Of a stretch of DNA of 17,819 nt, positions 1-9,100 are shown one piece after another. Where the stretch lies: positions 1-17,819 of the forward strand of contig JBHASY010000050.1 of the NCBI GenBank assembly GCA_041831635.1, read 5' to 3'. Source of the DNA: Acetoanaerobium sp041831635 (GTDB lineage: Bacteria > Bacillota > Clostridia > Peptostreptococcales > Filifactoraceae). The position numbers and the translations under genes were made by a program. The first letter of the stretch is position 1. The number at the start of each line of letters is the position of its first letter. The notes under the pieces are model-generated. The model did not search any database. It was not told where the DNA came from and saw nothing but the letters and a program-made list of their open reading frames with translations.

Positions 1-225
1 ATACACTTATTAACATACACTGAAAAGCGATAGACCCTGTTAAAAAACTTTTATATCTCAATTTATAACTTTATTTTTATGTTTTTGGGATTTTAGTTTC
101 ATTTTAACCGGGTAATATATTCTTAAAATATAAAATCTTAATTTACATACCTAACTCATTACTTTTTTCAAGCCGACTAAGTGAATTAAAAAATATATTT
201 TTCTAAATTTAAAGGAGGAATTTTT

Positions 226-2040
226 ATGAAAAAACAGAAAAAATCTGCGTCCGGCCTTGCTGTTGCACTGGCATTGATAACGGCATCTACCACTTCAAAT
301 GTCTATGCCGTTACCACAACTACACCATCTACACCTGTAGTAAACGCCACCGCTTCCGGTGAACTTCCGACAGGAGACACAGGAAATAAAGGAGAGCTTA
401 AGGTAACTGCTCCTACCACGCTGTATTCGCTGGATTTAGCCCAAAGCCTTTCTAAGGGGGAATATAAGTGGGAATTCGTTGAAAATGAAAACAATGATTA
501 CTATAAACTTTCAAATGTAGTATATGTTAAAAATGCAAACTTTTATGAATGGACGACAAGTGATGCTCGAGGTTCAAAAGAAAATAAAGCCACAGTTCAA
601 AGTATGAATATCTTTGTGCCTGCAGGATATGTAGAAAAAATAGATGATAATGGAAAGCTGGTATTTAATTCAACGGCTATCAACGGCTATACAGTAGAAA
701 CGGCACCGATAATATTTGAAAATAATAACGCAGGATATCTGACAGGGTTAAGTTCAGATATATCCGGCGGTTTTAGCGATAACACTGTTTATATGTCAAA
801 CGGCTTTATCTATGTAAATGCAGGCTCCAGAGGAAGAGATATCGCACCGTCTCCGGCTTCGGTAGTCGACCTAAAGGCTGCTATTCGATATTTGCGTGCA
901 AATGACAGTGTTTTACCCGGAAGTCTAAATAAAATTATCTCTGTCGGCACCTCAGGTGGCGGAGCAATAAGTTCACTTATCGGAGCGACAGGAAATATGG
1001 ACGAATACTATTCCTATCTCTATGAAATAGGCGCAGCAGGTATCACAAAACAAGGAGAAAATTATACCTCTACTATCAAAGACGATGTCTATGCCGCACA
1101 ACTTTACTGCCCTATATCGGACATAGAAAATGCCGACCTGGCATATGCTTGGACGAGATTTGACAGCAGTGTAAATGGCACAGGAAATAATGTATATAAC
1201 TTCACTGCTTACCAAAAAACCTTAGAAAAAGAATTGGCAGAGGACTTCGTATCTTATCTGAACTCTTTAGAACTAAAAGATAAAGACGGCAACGATTTAA
1301 CCTTGACTTCTGTTCGTGAAGGAACATATTATGATGCCGTACTAAATGAAATTAGCAAAGCTTTTTTAGCATTTATAGCTGATGAAGGCTGGAAAACTAT
1401 AAAAGTTTCGCAAGGAATGGGACAACCGTCAACTACCCCATATGCAAACCTTAGTATAGATGAATGGTTGGAAAAAATGTATGGAGATACAAGTAAATGG
1501 CTGGAAAAAACTGAGGACGGCGGCTATAAGATCACTGACATGGCAGCTTTCTTGGAAGGGACTTCTCTTAAACGTAACAAAGACATACCCGGATTTGACG
1601 ATTTAAATCAAAGCAAAGAAGGAAATGCCTTTGGTACAGGAGCAAATGATGTAGTTCATTTTTCAACATCCGTATATAAAACTTTATTAGAAAATGATAA
1701 AGAACTTTCAAAATTAGACGGTTATGACGCAAAGTATCTGCCTGCATACAAAGAAGCAACTGATGAAGCTATAATGGATAAGGTCTATCTATACTCTACT
1801 ATGCAAATCCTCGCCGATGAAGAGCAAAGTTCCGATGTGGCGAAATTCTGGCGTATGCGTAACGGAACTGCAGACCAGCATACATCATTTTCTGTAAACT
1901 ACAATATCGCCTTAACCTTGCTAAAATATGTACCTGATGTTAATGTCGACTATGCACTTGTTTGGAATATGGGCCATGGTGCAAATGAAGGAACTACCAG
2001 AGGAACCTTTGTAGATTGGGTTAACGAAATTTCTAAATAA
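226..2040 (+). CDS. Secreted subtype-B tannase-like esterase (alpha/beta hydrolase)
   Basis: The 604-residue protein starts with a Sec signal peptide: KK-rich n-region, hydrophobic core at about 9-20, probable cleavage after VYA near residue 28. The nucleophile elbow GTSGGGA places Ser at residue 243. The likely acid and base are Asp550 (in RNGTADQHT) and His584 (in NMGHGANEG). The 34-residue Asp-His spacing and motif order resemble bacterial subtype-B tannases such as Lactobacillus plantarum tannase, which cleave galloyl esters of tannins. The Ser-Asp gap is longer than in that enzyme, so the lid domain is probably enlarged. No LPXTG anchor is visible, so the protein is probably released. 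A strong AAAGGAGG site lies 5 bases before the ATG. A lipoprotein hydrolase follows 70 bp later and may be co-transcribed. The fold and secretion are firm. Galloyl specificity is inferred, and another phenolic or carboxylic ester is possible. Confidence 0.82.
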   Translation: MKKQKKSASGLAVALALITASTTSNVYAVTTTTPSTPVVNATASGELPTGDTGNKGELKVTAPTTLYSLDLAQSLSKGEYKWEFVENENNDYYKLSNVVYVKNANFYEWTTSDARGSKENKATVQSMNIFVPAGYVEKIDDNGKLVFNSTAINGYTVETAPIIFENNNAGYLTGLSSDISGGFSDNTVYMSNGFIYVNAGSRGRDIAPSPASVVDLKAAIRYLRANDSVLPGSLNKIISVGTSGGGAISSLIGATGNMDEYYSYLYEIGAAGITKQGENYTSTIKDDVYAAQLYCPISDIENADLAYAWTRFDSSVNGTGNNVYNFTAYQKTLEKELAEDFVSYLNSLELKDKDGNDLTLTSVREGTYYDAVLNEISKAFLAFIADEGWKTIKVSQGMGQPSTTPYANLSIDEWLEKMYGDTSKWLEKTEDGGYKITDMAAFLEGTSLKRNKDIPGFDDLNQSKEGNAFGTGANDVVHFSTSVYKTLLENDKELSKLDGYDAKYLPAYKEATDEAIMDKVYLYSTMQILADEEQSSDVAKFWRMRNGTADQHTSFSVNYNIALTLLKYVPDVNVDYALVWNMGHGANEGTTRGTFVDWVNEISK

Positions 2041-2110
2041 CGGTTCTATTGGCTTAAAAAATAAAATGCTTTTATTCAATAAAAAATTTAAAACCGGGAG
2101 GTTATCTTCT

Positions 2111-3124
2111 ATGAAAAATTTGTTTTTATTAACTCTAACTGTTATTTTTATGGCAGTTTTGTTTGTTGGTTGCCAAAACAACTCTTCAAATGAAACAAGT
2201 CAAACTTCAAATGACACTAACGCAGAGGTTTCTACAGACGAAAATCAATCAACAGACACTACAGAAAATACCATAGGAACAGTTTCAAACACCATTGCTG
2301 TTGATGAAAATTCATTGATATCAGCTAATTCTTCGAAATTTGAACAAAAAACTTATACAGATACAAGTAGTGGACTATCAATAACTTACAGCTTATATCT
2401 TCCTGAAAACTATGATGCTTCATCTTCTTATCCGATGGTTGTATTTATCGCTGATGCAAGTACAGTGGGTGATGACGCCTCAGTTTCAATCACTCAAGGA
2501 AGAGGAGCCGTTGTTTGGGCAAGTGAAGAATGGCAATCTGTCAATCCCACAATAGTTGCAGTTCCAAGCTATCCGGAAGTAATCTTAGATGACCATGATT
2601 CTTACACTACTACAGGTTATGTCGAACTCACAAAAAGATTTATTGATAATTTAATAAGTGAATATGCAGTAGATGAATCTCGTGTTTATGGAACAGGTCA
2701 ATCAATGGGAGCAATGACCACTATGCTTTTAGCAGCTACCTATCCGGAACTTTACGCTGCCACAATGATAGTTGATGGACAATGGGATATAAGCAAATTA
2801 TCAGGTTTAGAAAGCCAAAAATTTGTTTACTTTGCAGCAGAAGACGATGAAAAAGCTTGGACGGGTGCACAAGAAGTAATGCAAATGTTCGATACAAACT
2901 CAACATATTATGAATATGCACAGTGGGACGGCAACTGGTCTCCTGATGAATTGTCACAAGCTGCTAAGCAACTATTTGAAAAAGAAAATCCGCATAATTT
3001 CATTTCGTGGAAAACAGGAACAGTTATACCTCTTAATGGTGGTGCGGGATATCATATGGCATCTTTTGATTATGCTTACAACTGTATAGCTGTAATGGAA
3101 TGGCTTTTTCAACAACAAAAATAA
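2111..3124 (+). CDS. Lipoprotein alpha/beta hydrolase (esterase / prolyl-oligopeptidase-like)
   Basis: The ATG at 2111 is preferred over one at 2066 because a GGGAGG site lies just upstream and the protein then begins with a proper lipoprotein signal. That signal has KN, a hydrophobic core and the lipobox LFVGC, with lipidated Cys21. A Ser/Asn/Thr-rich spacer of about 60 residues follows, then an alpha/beta hydrolase domain. The nucleophile motif GTGQSMG has Ser198, and a C-terminal His315 (AGYHMAS) is the probable base. The opening of the domain, with a YSLYLPENYD segment, resembles esterase-D/PHB-depolymerase-like and S9 hydrolases. At 337 residues it is complete. It should be anchored outside the membrane. 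Its position 70 bp after the tannase-like gene suggests a shared role in degrading extracellular esters. The exact substrate cannot be told. Confidence 0.8.
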   Translation: MKNLFLLTLTVIFMAVLFVGCQNNSSNETSQTSNDTNAEVSTDENQSTDTTENTIGTVSNTIAVDENSLISANSSKFEQKTYTDTSSGLSITYSLYLPENYDASSSYPMVVFIADASTVGDDASVSITQGRGAVVWASEEWQSVNPTIVAVPSYPEVILDDHDSYTTTGYVELTKRFIDNLISEYAVDESRVYGTGQSMGAMTTMLLAATYPELYAATMIVDGQWDISKLSGLESQKFVYFAAEDDEKAWTGAQEVMQMFDTNSTYYEYAQWDGNWSPDELSQAAKQLFEKENPHNFISWKTGTVIPLNGGAGYHMASFDYAYNCIAVMEWLFQQQK

Positions 3125-3172
3125 TAACACAAACATTTTCCGGTTTTTTTAGTGCAAATCTCATTATCTCTA

Positions 3173-3198
3173 AAAACATTAGGATAATTGCTAATTTT
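3173..3198 (+). terminator. Weak possible terminator after the hydrolase gene
   Basis: ATTAG and CTAAT form a short stem with an 8-base loop, extended by AAA/TTT across one mismatch and followed by a T-run. It lies 50 bp after the hydrolase stop codon. The stem is AT-only and weak, and the stronger inverted repeat at 3229-3277 may be the real stop. Confidence 0.3.
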
Positions 3199-3228
3199 TA
3201 AATAGATTTTTCTCTAAATTATGAACTG

Positions 3229-3277
3229 AAAGTGACTGTTGCAGAATGAAAAAACATAATTTTGCAACAGTCACTTT
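3229..3277. terminator. Bidirectional terminator between convergent hydrolase and azlD genes
   Basis: AAAGTGACTGTTGCA at 3229-3243 is perfectly complementary to 3263-3277, giving a 15-bp stem with a 19-base AT-rich loop. It lies between two converging transcription units and ends 8 bp before the azlD stop codon. T-rich stretches flank the stem in both directions but neither is a long T-run. Confidence 0.7.
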
Positions 3278-3285
3278 GCTTTAAA

Positions 3286-3621
3286 TTAAAATACCATCTG
3301 AACTAATAACATATAAACAATAGTTCCTCCGGCAATAGTAATAATCATTTCTTTTTTCCATATTTGCAGTCCTATTGTCACTGTAGTAGCGATAACTTCA
3401 GGTATTGCGTGCGAACCTGAAAACACAGATACATTTTTAAGGCAATACACTACGAGCATCCCAAATATCGCACATGGCAATGCTTTTCCCAAATATTGAA
3501 CAAATATCGGAGTAGGTTTCTTTGACGAAAATACAAGAAACGGAAGAAATCGTGTCAGCATCGTTCCAAAAACACAGATAGCTATAATAATAATCTGCTG
3601 AGTTAGTGTTAAATTACTCAT
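3286..3621 (-). CDS. azlD: AzlD-type branched-chain amino acid transport small subunit
   Basis: A 111-residue hydrophobic protein of typical AzlD length. It contains the family's TRFLPF motif at about residues 23-28 and three to four predicted membrane segments (about 8-28, 40-62, 67-85 and 92-110). AzlD is the small partner of AzlC in a two-component exporter of branched-chain amino acids and some analogues in the cytoplasmic membrane. Its ATG overlaps the azlC stop codon by four bases, which indicates translational coupling. The terminator at 3229-3277 ends the unit. The family call is firm. The actual exported compound in this organism is inferred. Confidence 0.9.
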   Translation of the reverse strand: MSNLTLTQQIIIIAICVFGTMLTRFLPFLVFSSKKPTPIFVQYLGKALPCAIFGMLVVYCLKNVSVFSGSHAIPEVIATTVTIGLQIWKKEMIITIAGGTIVYMLLVQMVF

Positions 3622-4331
3622 TTACTTGTACCTCCAACTTCATTCGTATATGACTTTTCGATAGGCCGTTTAAAAATAGTAAGAAGTACAAGTATCAAAA
3701 GCATTGACGGTATCATAAACGAATCTTTCCCGAATATTATCAGGCAAACCATGGTTGCACCTATTCCGATCAAGCCTGTGTATTTTTTCTTTTCTTTCAT
3801 AAACTGATCCATGAATATTGCAATAAACATTGCAGTCATAACAAAATCCAGTCCCTCCGTGTTAAAATCAAGCACCTGACCTACCAATCCCCCCACTGTA
3901 GCACCTGAAACCCAATAAAAATGATTTAGCAAGGTAACAAAAAACATAAACCATCCATCATCGACATCCTCAGGTATCTTTGCCGTATAGTTGATAGAAA
4001 AGGTCTCATCGCACATACCGAAAATAAGATACGGCTTTTTCCATCCCATATCTTTAAAACGATCCAACATAGTAATGCCATAAAAGAGATGCCTCGCCTG
4101 AACAAGCAAAGTCACTGCAAGTGTTGACAAAGGTGCAAAATCCGATATCAGCATAGAGACGACTATAAATTCAAGCGAACCGCCGAATATCAATAAACTC
4201 ATCAACATCGGATAAACAAATGAAAATCCGTCCACACTCATAAGGATTCCGTAAGCAAGTGCAAGAAACCAAAATCCCGCAAAAATCGGAATCGTATGTG
4301 GAAATGCTGCTTTTAATGCTTTAATTACCAT
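3618..4331 (-). CDS. azlC: AzlC-type branched-chain amino acid exporter, large subunit
   Basis: A 237-residue multipass membrane protein of normal AzlC length. The N-terminal segment (FPHTIPIFAGFWFLALAYG), the early GGSLEF motif and the later QARHLFYG and CDETFSI segments are characteristic of the AzlC/YgaZ family. With AzlD it exports branched-chain amino acids across the cytoplasmic membrane. An AAAGGAG site sits 5 bases before the ATG, and azlD overlaps its 3' end. The DUF4846-type lipoprotein gene ends 65 bp upstream on the same strand without a visible terminator between, so read-through from that gene is likely. Confidence 0.92.
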   Translation of the reverse strand: MVIKALKAAFPHTIPIFAGFWFLALAYGILMSVDGFSFVYPMLMSLLIFGGSLEFIVVSMLISDFAPLSTLAVTLLVQARHLFYGITMLDRFKDMGWKKPYLIFGMCDETFSINYTAKIPEDVDDGWFMFFVTLLNHFYWVSGATVGGLVGQVLDFNTEGLDFVMTAMFIAIFMDQFMKEKKKYTGLIGIGATMVCLIIFGKDSFMIPSMLLILVLLTIFKRPIEKSYTNEVGGTSK

Positions 4332-4396
4332 AATTACTCCTTTAACAATCCTCTGGCATAATCTTTATTTTCTCCATAAATTTAAAAAACCTTCCT

Positions 4397-5258
4397 CTAA
4401 TCCAAATAGATCGGATGTCGGAGCGAATCTTCATAAAAAGTGTATTCCGGAGTTTTCAGAGGATACACTATCTCATCCTGATAGTACCAAGGGTCGTCTA
4501 AATGAGCAGGATTTTTTAGAAGATGAAACTCCTGTGCAGGCATATATCCCTGTGCCGGTAAATAAGCTTTTTCTCCGTTCTCATTTTCACATATATCGAC
4601 AATCATCACTACATGTCCCGGACTTCCCCCTTTCAAAAATATATCTCCGATTTGACTGTCTTTTGTTGAAATAGTTTTTGATTCTTTTTCCATAGAAAGA
4701 GTAGACGCATAAGCAAACACTACTGTAAGATAATCCTCAAATGTTTCATAGGAATCATCATAGCCTTTTGAAGAAACCCAGCTTATATTATTGCCATTTA
4801 CCCTGATGCGCTTTCCACTTCTCCAATTTGCATAATCGGCATAAAAACCGCTTACAAAATGAAACCCGATTTTCTCTGCCTGATTACTCCTGTATAAATA
4901 CTCCGCATATAAACGCATAATTGAATCCGCACATTGCTGCAAGTCTTGTTCTCCTATATTCATAGCAAATACAGCCGTATGTGCTTTCTGATTGGCTTTT
5001 TCTCTCTTATCATACAAAAGTACGGCGCCACCATCTTCTTTAAGAGGATATTCACGAATAAACTTACCGAACTCAGAAGTTGAAATTCTGCTATATCCCT
5101 CAGGTGTATTTATACGTTTCTCCAAATTCACACCTTGCGGATTAAGAAAATTCGCTTTAACTTCGACCTGCTTGTTTTCTGTATCTTCTTTTTTTATCAC
5201 ATCCGACCAATCCAAAAATGAAGCTTAACAATATTAAAATCGGTATAGTCTTTTTCAT
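4397..5258 (-). pseudogene. DUF4846-type lipoprotein gene with a one-base frameshift in an A7 run
   Basis: The body frame (TTG at 5215 down to the TAG at 4397) encodes about 270 residues resembling the DUF4846 family: a YSRI segment, then a GFYADYANWRSGKRIRV stretch and a late SPGHVVMIVD segment. The family's function is unknown to me. It has no signal of its own. Directly upstream, an ATG at 5258 opens a clean lipoprotein signal in another frame (MKKTIPILILLS..., lipobox LVGC, Cys20), with a GGAG site ahead of it. That frame enters seven A's (T's at 5189-5195 on the + strand) and stops soon after. Removing one A joins the signal to the body as ...GCDKKEDTEN. The locus is therefore a frameshifted gene, a phase-variable or slippage-corrected gene, or a sequencing error. 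If intact it would be a 286-residue surface lipoprotein. Confidence 0.78.
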
Positions 5259-5283
5259 AATCACCAACTCCGTAACTTCAAAA

Positions 5284-5312
5284 TTGACAATCTACAGAAA
5301 TAATTGTAAAAT
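5284..5312 (+). promoter_or_regulatory. Sigma-A-type promoter of the toxin-antitoxin operon
   Basis: A perfect TTGACA (5284-5289) is followed after 17 bases by TAAAAT (5307-5312). An AGGAGG site at 5326-5331 and the antitoxin ATG at 5339 follow. A small dyad (ATCTA ... TAGAT) spans the -10 region and could be an autoregulatory operator, but it is weak. Confidence 0.8.
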
Positions 5313-5338
5313 ATCTTTAGATTATAGGAGGTGCTATT

Positions 5339-5611
5339 ATGCCAAACATTAAATCAAGCACAGATTTGCGTAATAATTACAACGAAATATCTTCATTTTG
5401 TCATGAAACCGGCGAACCAATATTTATTACAAAAAACGGTCGTGGCGATTTGGCTGTTATGAGCATTGATTTTTTTAACAAACTCATGGGCAAATATGAA
5501 CTATATCAACTCCTAGAACAAAGCGAAGCCGATTTCACAAGTTGTCATACCTTAACTTTTGATGATTCCATGAAAAGTTTAAGAGAGGAACTAAAAAATG
5601 GAAAAGTATAA
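5339..5611 (+). CDS. Phd/YefM-family antitoxin
   Basis: A 90-residue protein. The N-terminal segment MPNIKSSTDLRNNYNEI, then GEPIFITKNGRGDLAVMSID, is the classic Phd/YefM fold that binds DNA and the promoter. The more polar C-terminal part (about 60-90) would wrap the toxin. A very strong AGGAGG ribosome binding site precedes it. The toxin gene overlaps its last 14 bases, the usual arrangement that keeps antitoxin in excess. By family knowledge, the antitoxin and the complex repress their own promoter. The family call is firm; which toxin activity it blocks depends on the partner. Confidence 0.9.
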   Translation: MPNIKSSTDLRNNYNEISSFCHETGEPIFITKNGRGDLAVMSIDFFNKLMGKYELYQLLEQSEADFTSCHTLTFDDSMKSLREELKNGKV

Positions 5612-5912
5612 AATCCTTGTTTCTGAAACCTATCACAAAGACCTGAAGTCTATCATTTATCATATTTTACATAATCTTAATGCACCCTTTACTGCCTCTG
5701 ATTTGCTTGATGAGATAGATGATAAAGTTTCCGGTCTGTCCACCATGCCTTACCGCTTTGGTTTAGTTGACGATGCTTATCTTCGTAATAAAGAGTTTAG
5801 GAAATGTCTTGTTAAAAATTACATTATTTTTTATAAGGTTCACGAAAAAAGTAAGACTATACTAATTCATAGAATACTCCATGCAAAGCAAAAATGGCTT
5901 GACATCATATAA
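5598..5912 (+). CDS. RelE/ParE-family toxin
   Basis: A 104-residue basic protein with the RelE/ParE layout. An N-terminal YKILVSETYHKDLKSI strand-helix is followed by helices containing LLDEIDD, then a FRKCLVKNYIIFYKV strand pair and a C-terminal IHRILHAKQKW segment. Family members either cleave mRNA in the ribosome (RelE) or poison gyrase (ParE), and I cannot tell which from sequence alone. It is translated from an ATG inside the 3' end of the antitoxin gene, with an AGAGG site upstream. Its stop codon abuts the remnant of an unrelated stalk-domain gene on the other strand, which suggests that the module was inserted there. Confidence 0.88.
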   Translation: MEKYKILVSETYHKDLKSIIYHILHNLNAPFTASDLLDEIDDKVSGLSTMPYRFGLVDDAYLRNKEFRKCLVKNYIIFYKVHEKSKTILIHRILHAKQKWLDII

Positions 5913-6060
5913 GTTACCTCCAAAGCTTCAAATATAACTCTAAGAAGAACTAAGGTTCTTCAATTACAAGCTTTAAACCTTTAATTTCAACAGTCGCATC
6001 ATTTTGAGCAAATAAAAAGCTCGTTAGCATAAGTCCTACCATAAGCACTGTAAAAATTTC
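5906..6060 (-). pseudogene. Remnant of a secreted copper-amine-oxidase-N (stalk) domain protein
   Basis: On the - strand, 6060 to 5950 reads as the end of a signal peptide (FTVLMVGLMLTSFLFA, cleavage before QND) followed by DATVEIKGLKLVIEEP and a stop. One frame over, 5944 to 5906 reads LRVIFEALEVTYM. These two pieces match the start (V-K-NG...) and the later VPLRAIFEALG motif of the copper amine oxidase N-terminal / stalk domain common in Clostridia surface proteins. The intervening loop (the GRTLVP part) is missing, the start codon is degraded, and the gene is cut where the toxin gene ends. The remnant is too short to be functional. Confidence 0.62.
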
Positions 6061-6123
6061 TTATGAAGTTATACAAAGAAATCTATAAATGCGTATAAAA
6101 GGTGTACAATGAAATAAGAAGAA

Positions 6124-6151
6124 TAACAACCACCCGTTTGGGTAGTTGTTA
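6124..6151 (-). terminator. Intrinsic terminator of the pyruvate carboxylase gene
   Basis: A 12-bp stem (6124-6135 with 6140-6151) has a 4-base loop 12 bp after the pyc stop codon. The single irregular pair is a G-T wobble when read on the - strand but a C-A mismatch on the + strand, so it is built for - strand transcription. A T-rich stretch follows. Confidence 0.8.
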
Positions 6152-6163
6152 AATGTGGAAATT

Positions 6164-9100
6164 TTATATCTCTTCTAATTTTATAAGAAGTTCTCCGGAT
6201 TTTACCTGCTGTTGCTCTTTTACCAGCACGGCTTCTATTTTTCCTGACTGAGTAGCCACGATATTTGTTTCCATCTTCATAGCCTCTATTACCATGAGAC
6301 TTTGTTTTTCTTCTACTATATCTCCCTCTTTTACCAATACTTTCAGCACTGTACCCGGTATGCTTGCCCCTATTTCCATTTTATTGTCAGGGTCAGCCAT
6401 TTGAGTAAATGTAACTTTGTTTTCCTGTCCGCTGTTTTTGTCGTAAATTTTTATCTCTCTTCTGTTTCCGTTTACTTCAAATGCAAGCAGACGACTTCCC
6501 TCATTATCTACCTTACCTATGTCAAGCAATTTAATAACGAGAATTTTTCCTTTTGCCAGTTCCACTTCACAAGTTTCTCCCTTTGCAAGTCCGTGAAAAA
6601 AGATGTCGCTGCCCATACGGCTTAAATCTCCATATTCCTTGATATATTTTAGGTAGTCCTCGAACACTTTCGGATATAGTGCATAGCTTAAAGCATCTTT
6701 CATAGTAGGCTCTATTTTGTGAGTTTTCTTAAGATATAGAAGTATTTCTTCAAAATCTTCATCAGGAAGAAGCTTGCCCGGTCTTACAGTTACAGGCTCT
6801 TCTCCTTTTAGTACCATTTTTTGGATATCTTTCGGAAATCCTCCCATAGGTTGCCCCATCATACCTTTAAAATATGTCACTACAGAGTCGGGATATGTCA
6901 AGTCCTGTCCTTTTTTGACTATATTTTCGGGAGTAAGGTCGTTTTGAACCATAAAGATTGCAAAATCTCCTACCATTTTTGACGACGGTGTAACCTTTAC
7001 TATATCGCCTACCATCTCATTTACTTTCTTATACATTTCCTTTACTTCTTTAAACTTATGTCCCAGTCCGAAACTCTCTACCTGAGGTTTTAGATTGGAA
7101 TATTGTCCTCCAGGAATTTCGTATTTGTAAACTTCGGTAGTTCCTGATTTTAAATCAGATTCAAACTTTGCATAAACAGGTCTTACCGCTTCCCAATACC
7201 TTGAGATTTCCTCAATATCATCTTGATTTATGCCTGTAGCCCTTGATGTATTTTCAAGTGCCGCTACCACCGAATTAAGCGCCGGCTGACTGGTAAGTCC
7301 TGAAATACTGTTAAATGCAGTGTCTGCTATATCCACCCCTGCCTCAGTAGCCATAAGCACAGTCGCTACTCCGTTACCTGAGGTGTCGTGTGTATGAAGA
7401 TGGATAGGAATAGAAATTTCTTGTTTTAATGCTCTGATTAACTTGTCCGCCGCATAAGGTTTAAGAAGTGCAGCCATATCTTTAATTCCCAATATATTTG
7501 CACCCAGTTTTTCAAGTTCTTTTGCCATATCTACATAGTATTTCAAGGTATATTTATCTCTGCTCTCGTTTAAAATATCCCCTGTATAGCAAATACAAGC
7601 CTCTGCAACCTTGTTGTTCGTTCTCACTTCTTCTATTGCAAGTCTCATTCCGTCGAGCCAATTCAACGAGTCAAATATTCTAAATATGTCTATTCCCGAA
7701 ATCGATGCCTGCTTTATAAAGGCTTTGATCACATTGTCAGGATAATTTTTGTATCCTACAGCGTTACTTCCTCTTAAAAGCATTTGAAACATAATGTTTG
7801 GAATCCTTTGTCTTAGGTCTTCTAATCTTTCCCATGGAGATTCATTCAAAAATCTATATGCTACGTCAAAGGTCGCTCCGCCCCACATTTCTAACGAAAA
7901 GAGGTCTTTTCCATAGACAGATGTCGCCCTTGCTATACGAGTCATATCTCTGGTTCTTACCCTGGTAGCCATAAGGGATTGATGTGCATCTCTCATAGTA
8001 GTGTCCGTAATTAGAAGTTTTTTCTGTTCTTTAATCCAAGACACCAATCCGTCAGAACCTTTTTCGTCCAAGATCTGTTTTGTTCCTGTAAGACCCTCCG
8101 GCATAGGCGGTTTTGGCGCTACAGGAACATCAAAGTCTTTTCTGTTTCCCTTTGTTTCATTTACTACCTTTTCACCTATATATCTAAGTACTTTCAATTC
8201 TTTATCAGTCTTAGGCGCTATGTCAAATAACGACGGATTGTCAGCTATGAAATGAGTATCACAGATTCCTTTATGAAACTCTTCTCTGTTCAAAACATTG
8301 ATCAAAAATCCCGTATTTGTCTTTACTCCGGCAACTGAAAGCTCTTTTATAGAACGAATGGCTTTTCTTATGGCATCTTCAAAGGTTCTGGACTGTGCCG
8401 TTACTTTAACCAGTAAGCTGTCATAGTAAGGGCTGATTACAGAACCTGTAAAGCCGTTTCCTCCGTCAAGTCTTATTCCGAAACCTGACCCTGTACGATA
8501 TACATCTATTTTTCCTGTATCCGGAGCAAAATTATTTGACGGATCTTCTGTTGTAACCCTGCACTGGATAGCAAATCCTCTAGGTTTTATATCCGCCTGA
8601 GATGAAATTCCGATTTCAGAAGAGTCAAGAGAGTATCCTTGAGCTATAAGTATCTGGCTTTGAACTATGTCATACCCTGTAACCATCTCTGTAACTGTAT
8701 GCTCTACTTGGATACGAGGGTTCATCTCGATAAAATAATGATTTGAGTTTTTATCAACCAAAAACTCAACTGTACCGGCATTGCAGTAATTTACAGCCTT
8801 AGCTATCTTTATGGCGTCTTGGCATATTTGCTCACGCTTTTCAGGCGTAATAGAAACTGCCGGAGTGAACTCTATAAGTTTTTGATGTCTTCTTTGAATA
8901 GAACAATCTCTTTCATATAAGTGAACTATATTTCCATAAGTATCTCCCAGTATTTGTACTTCTATATGTTTAGGTTTTTCGAGGTACTTTTCTATGAAGA
9001 TATCGTCTATACCGAAAGCTTTTTTAGCTTCACTTTGGGCACTGTGAAAGGCTTCCAGTAAATCTTCTTCTTTTGTTACTATACGCATACCTCTGCCACC

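Noticed and set aside
2061..2078. Small AT hairpin between the tannase-like and lipoprotein hydrolase genes as a terminator
   Set aside because: AATAAAA/TTTTATT is a weak A-T stem without a T-run, so it is unlikely to end transcription. The two genes are more likely joined.
4343..4378. An 11-codon frame (MEKIKIMPEDC) before azlC as a leader peptide
   Set aside because: It contains only two Ile codons and no Leu or Val run, and there are no alternative hairpins for attenuation, so a regulatory role is not supported.
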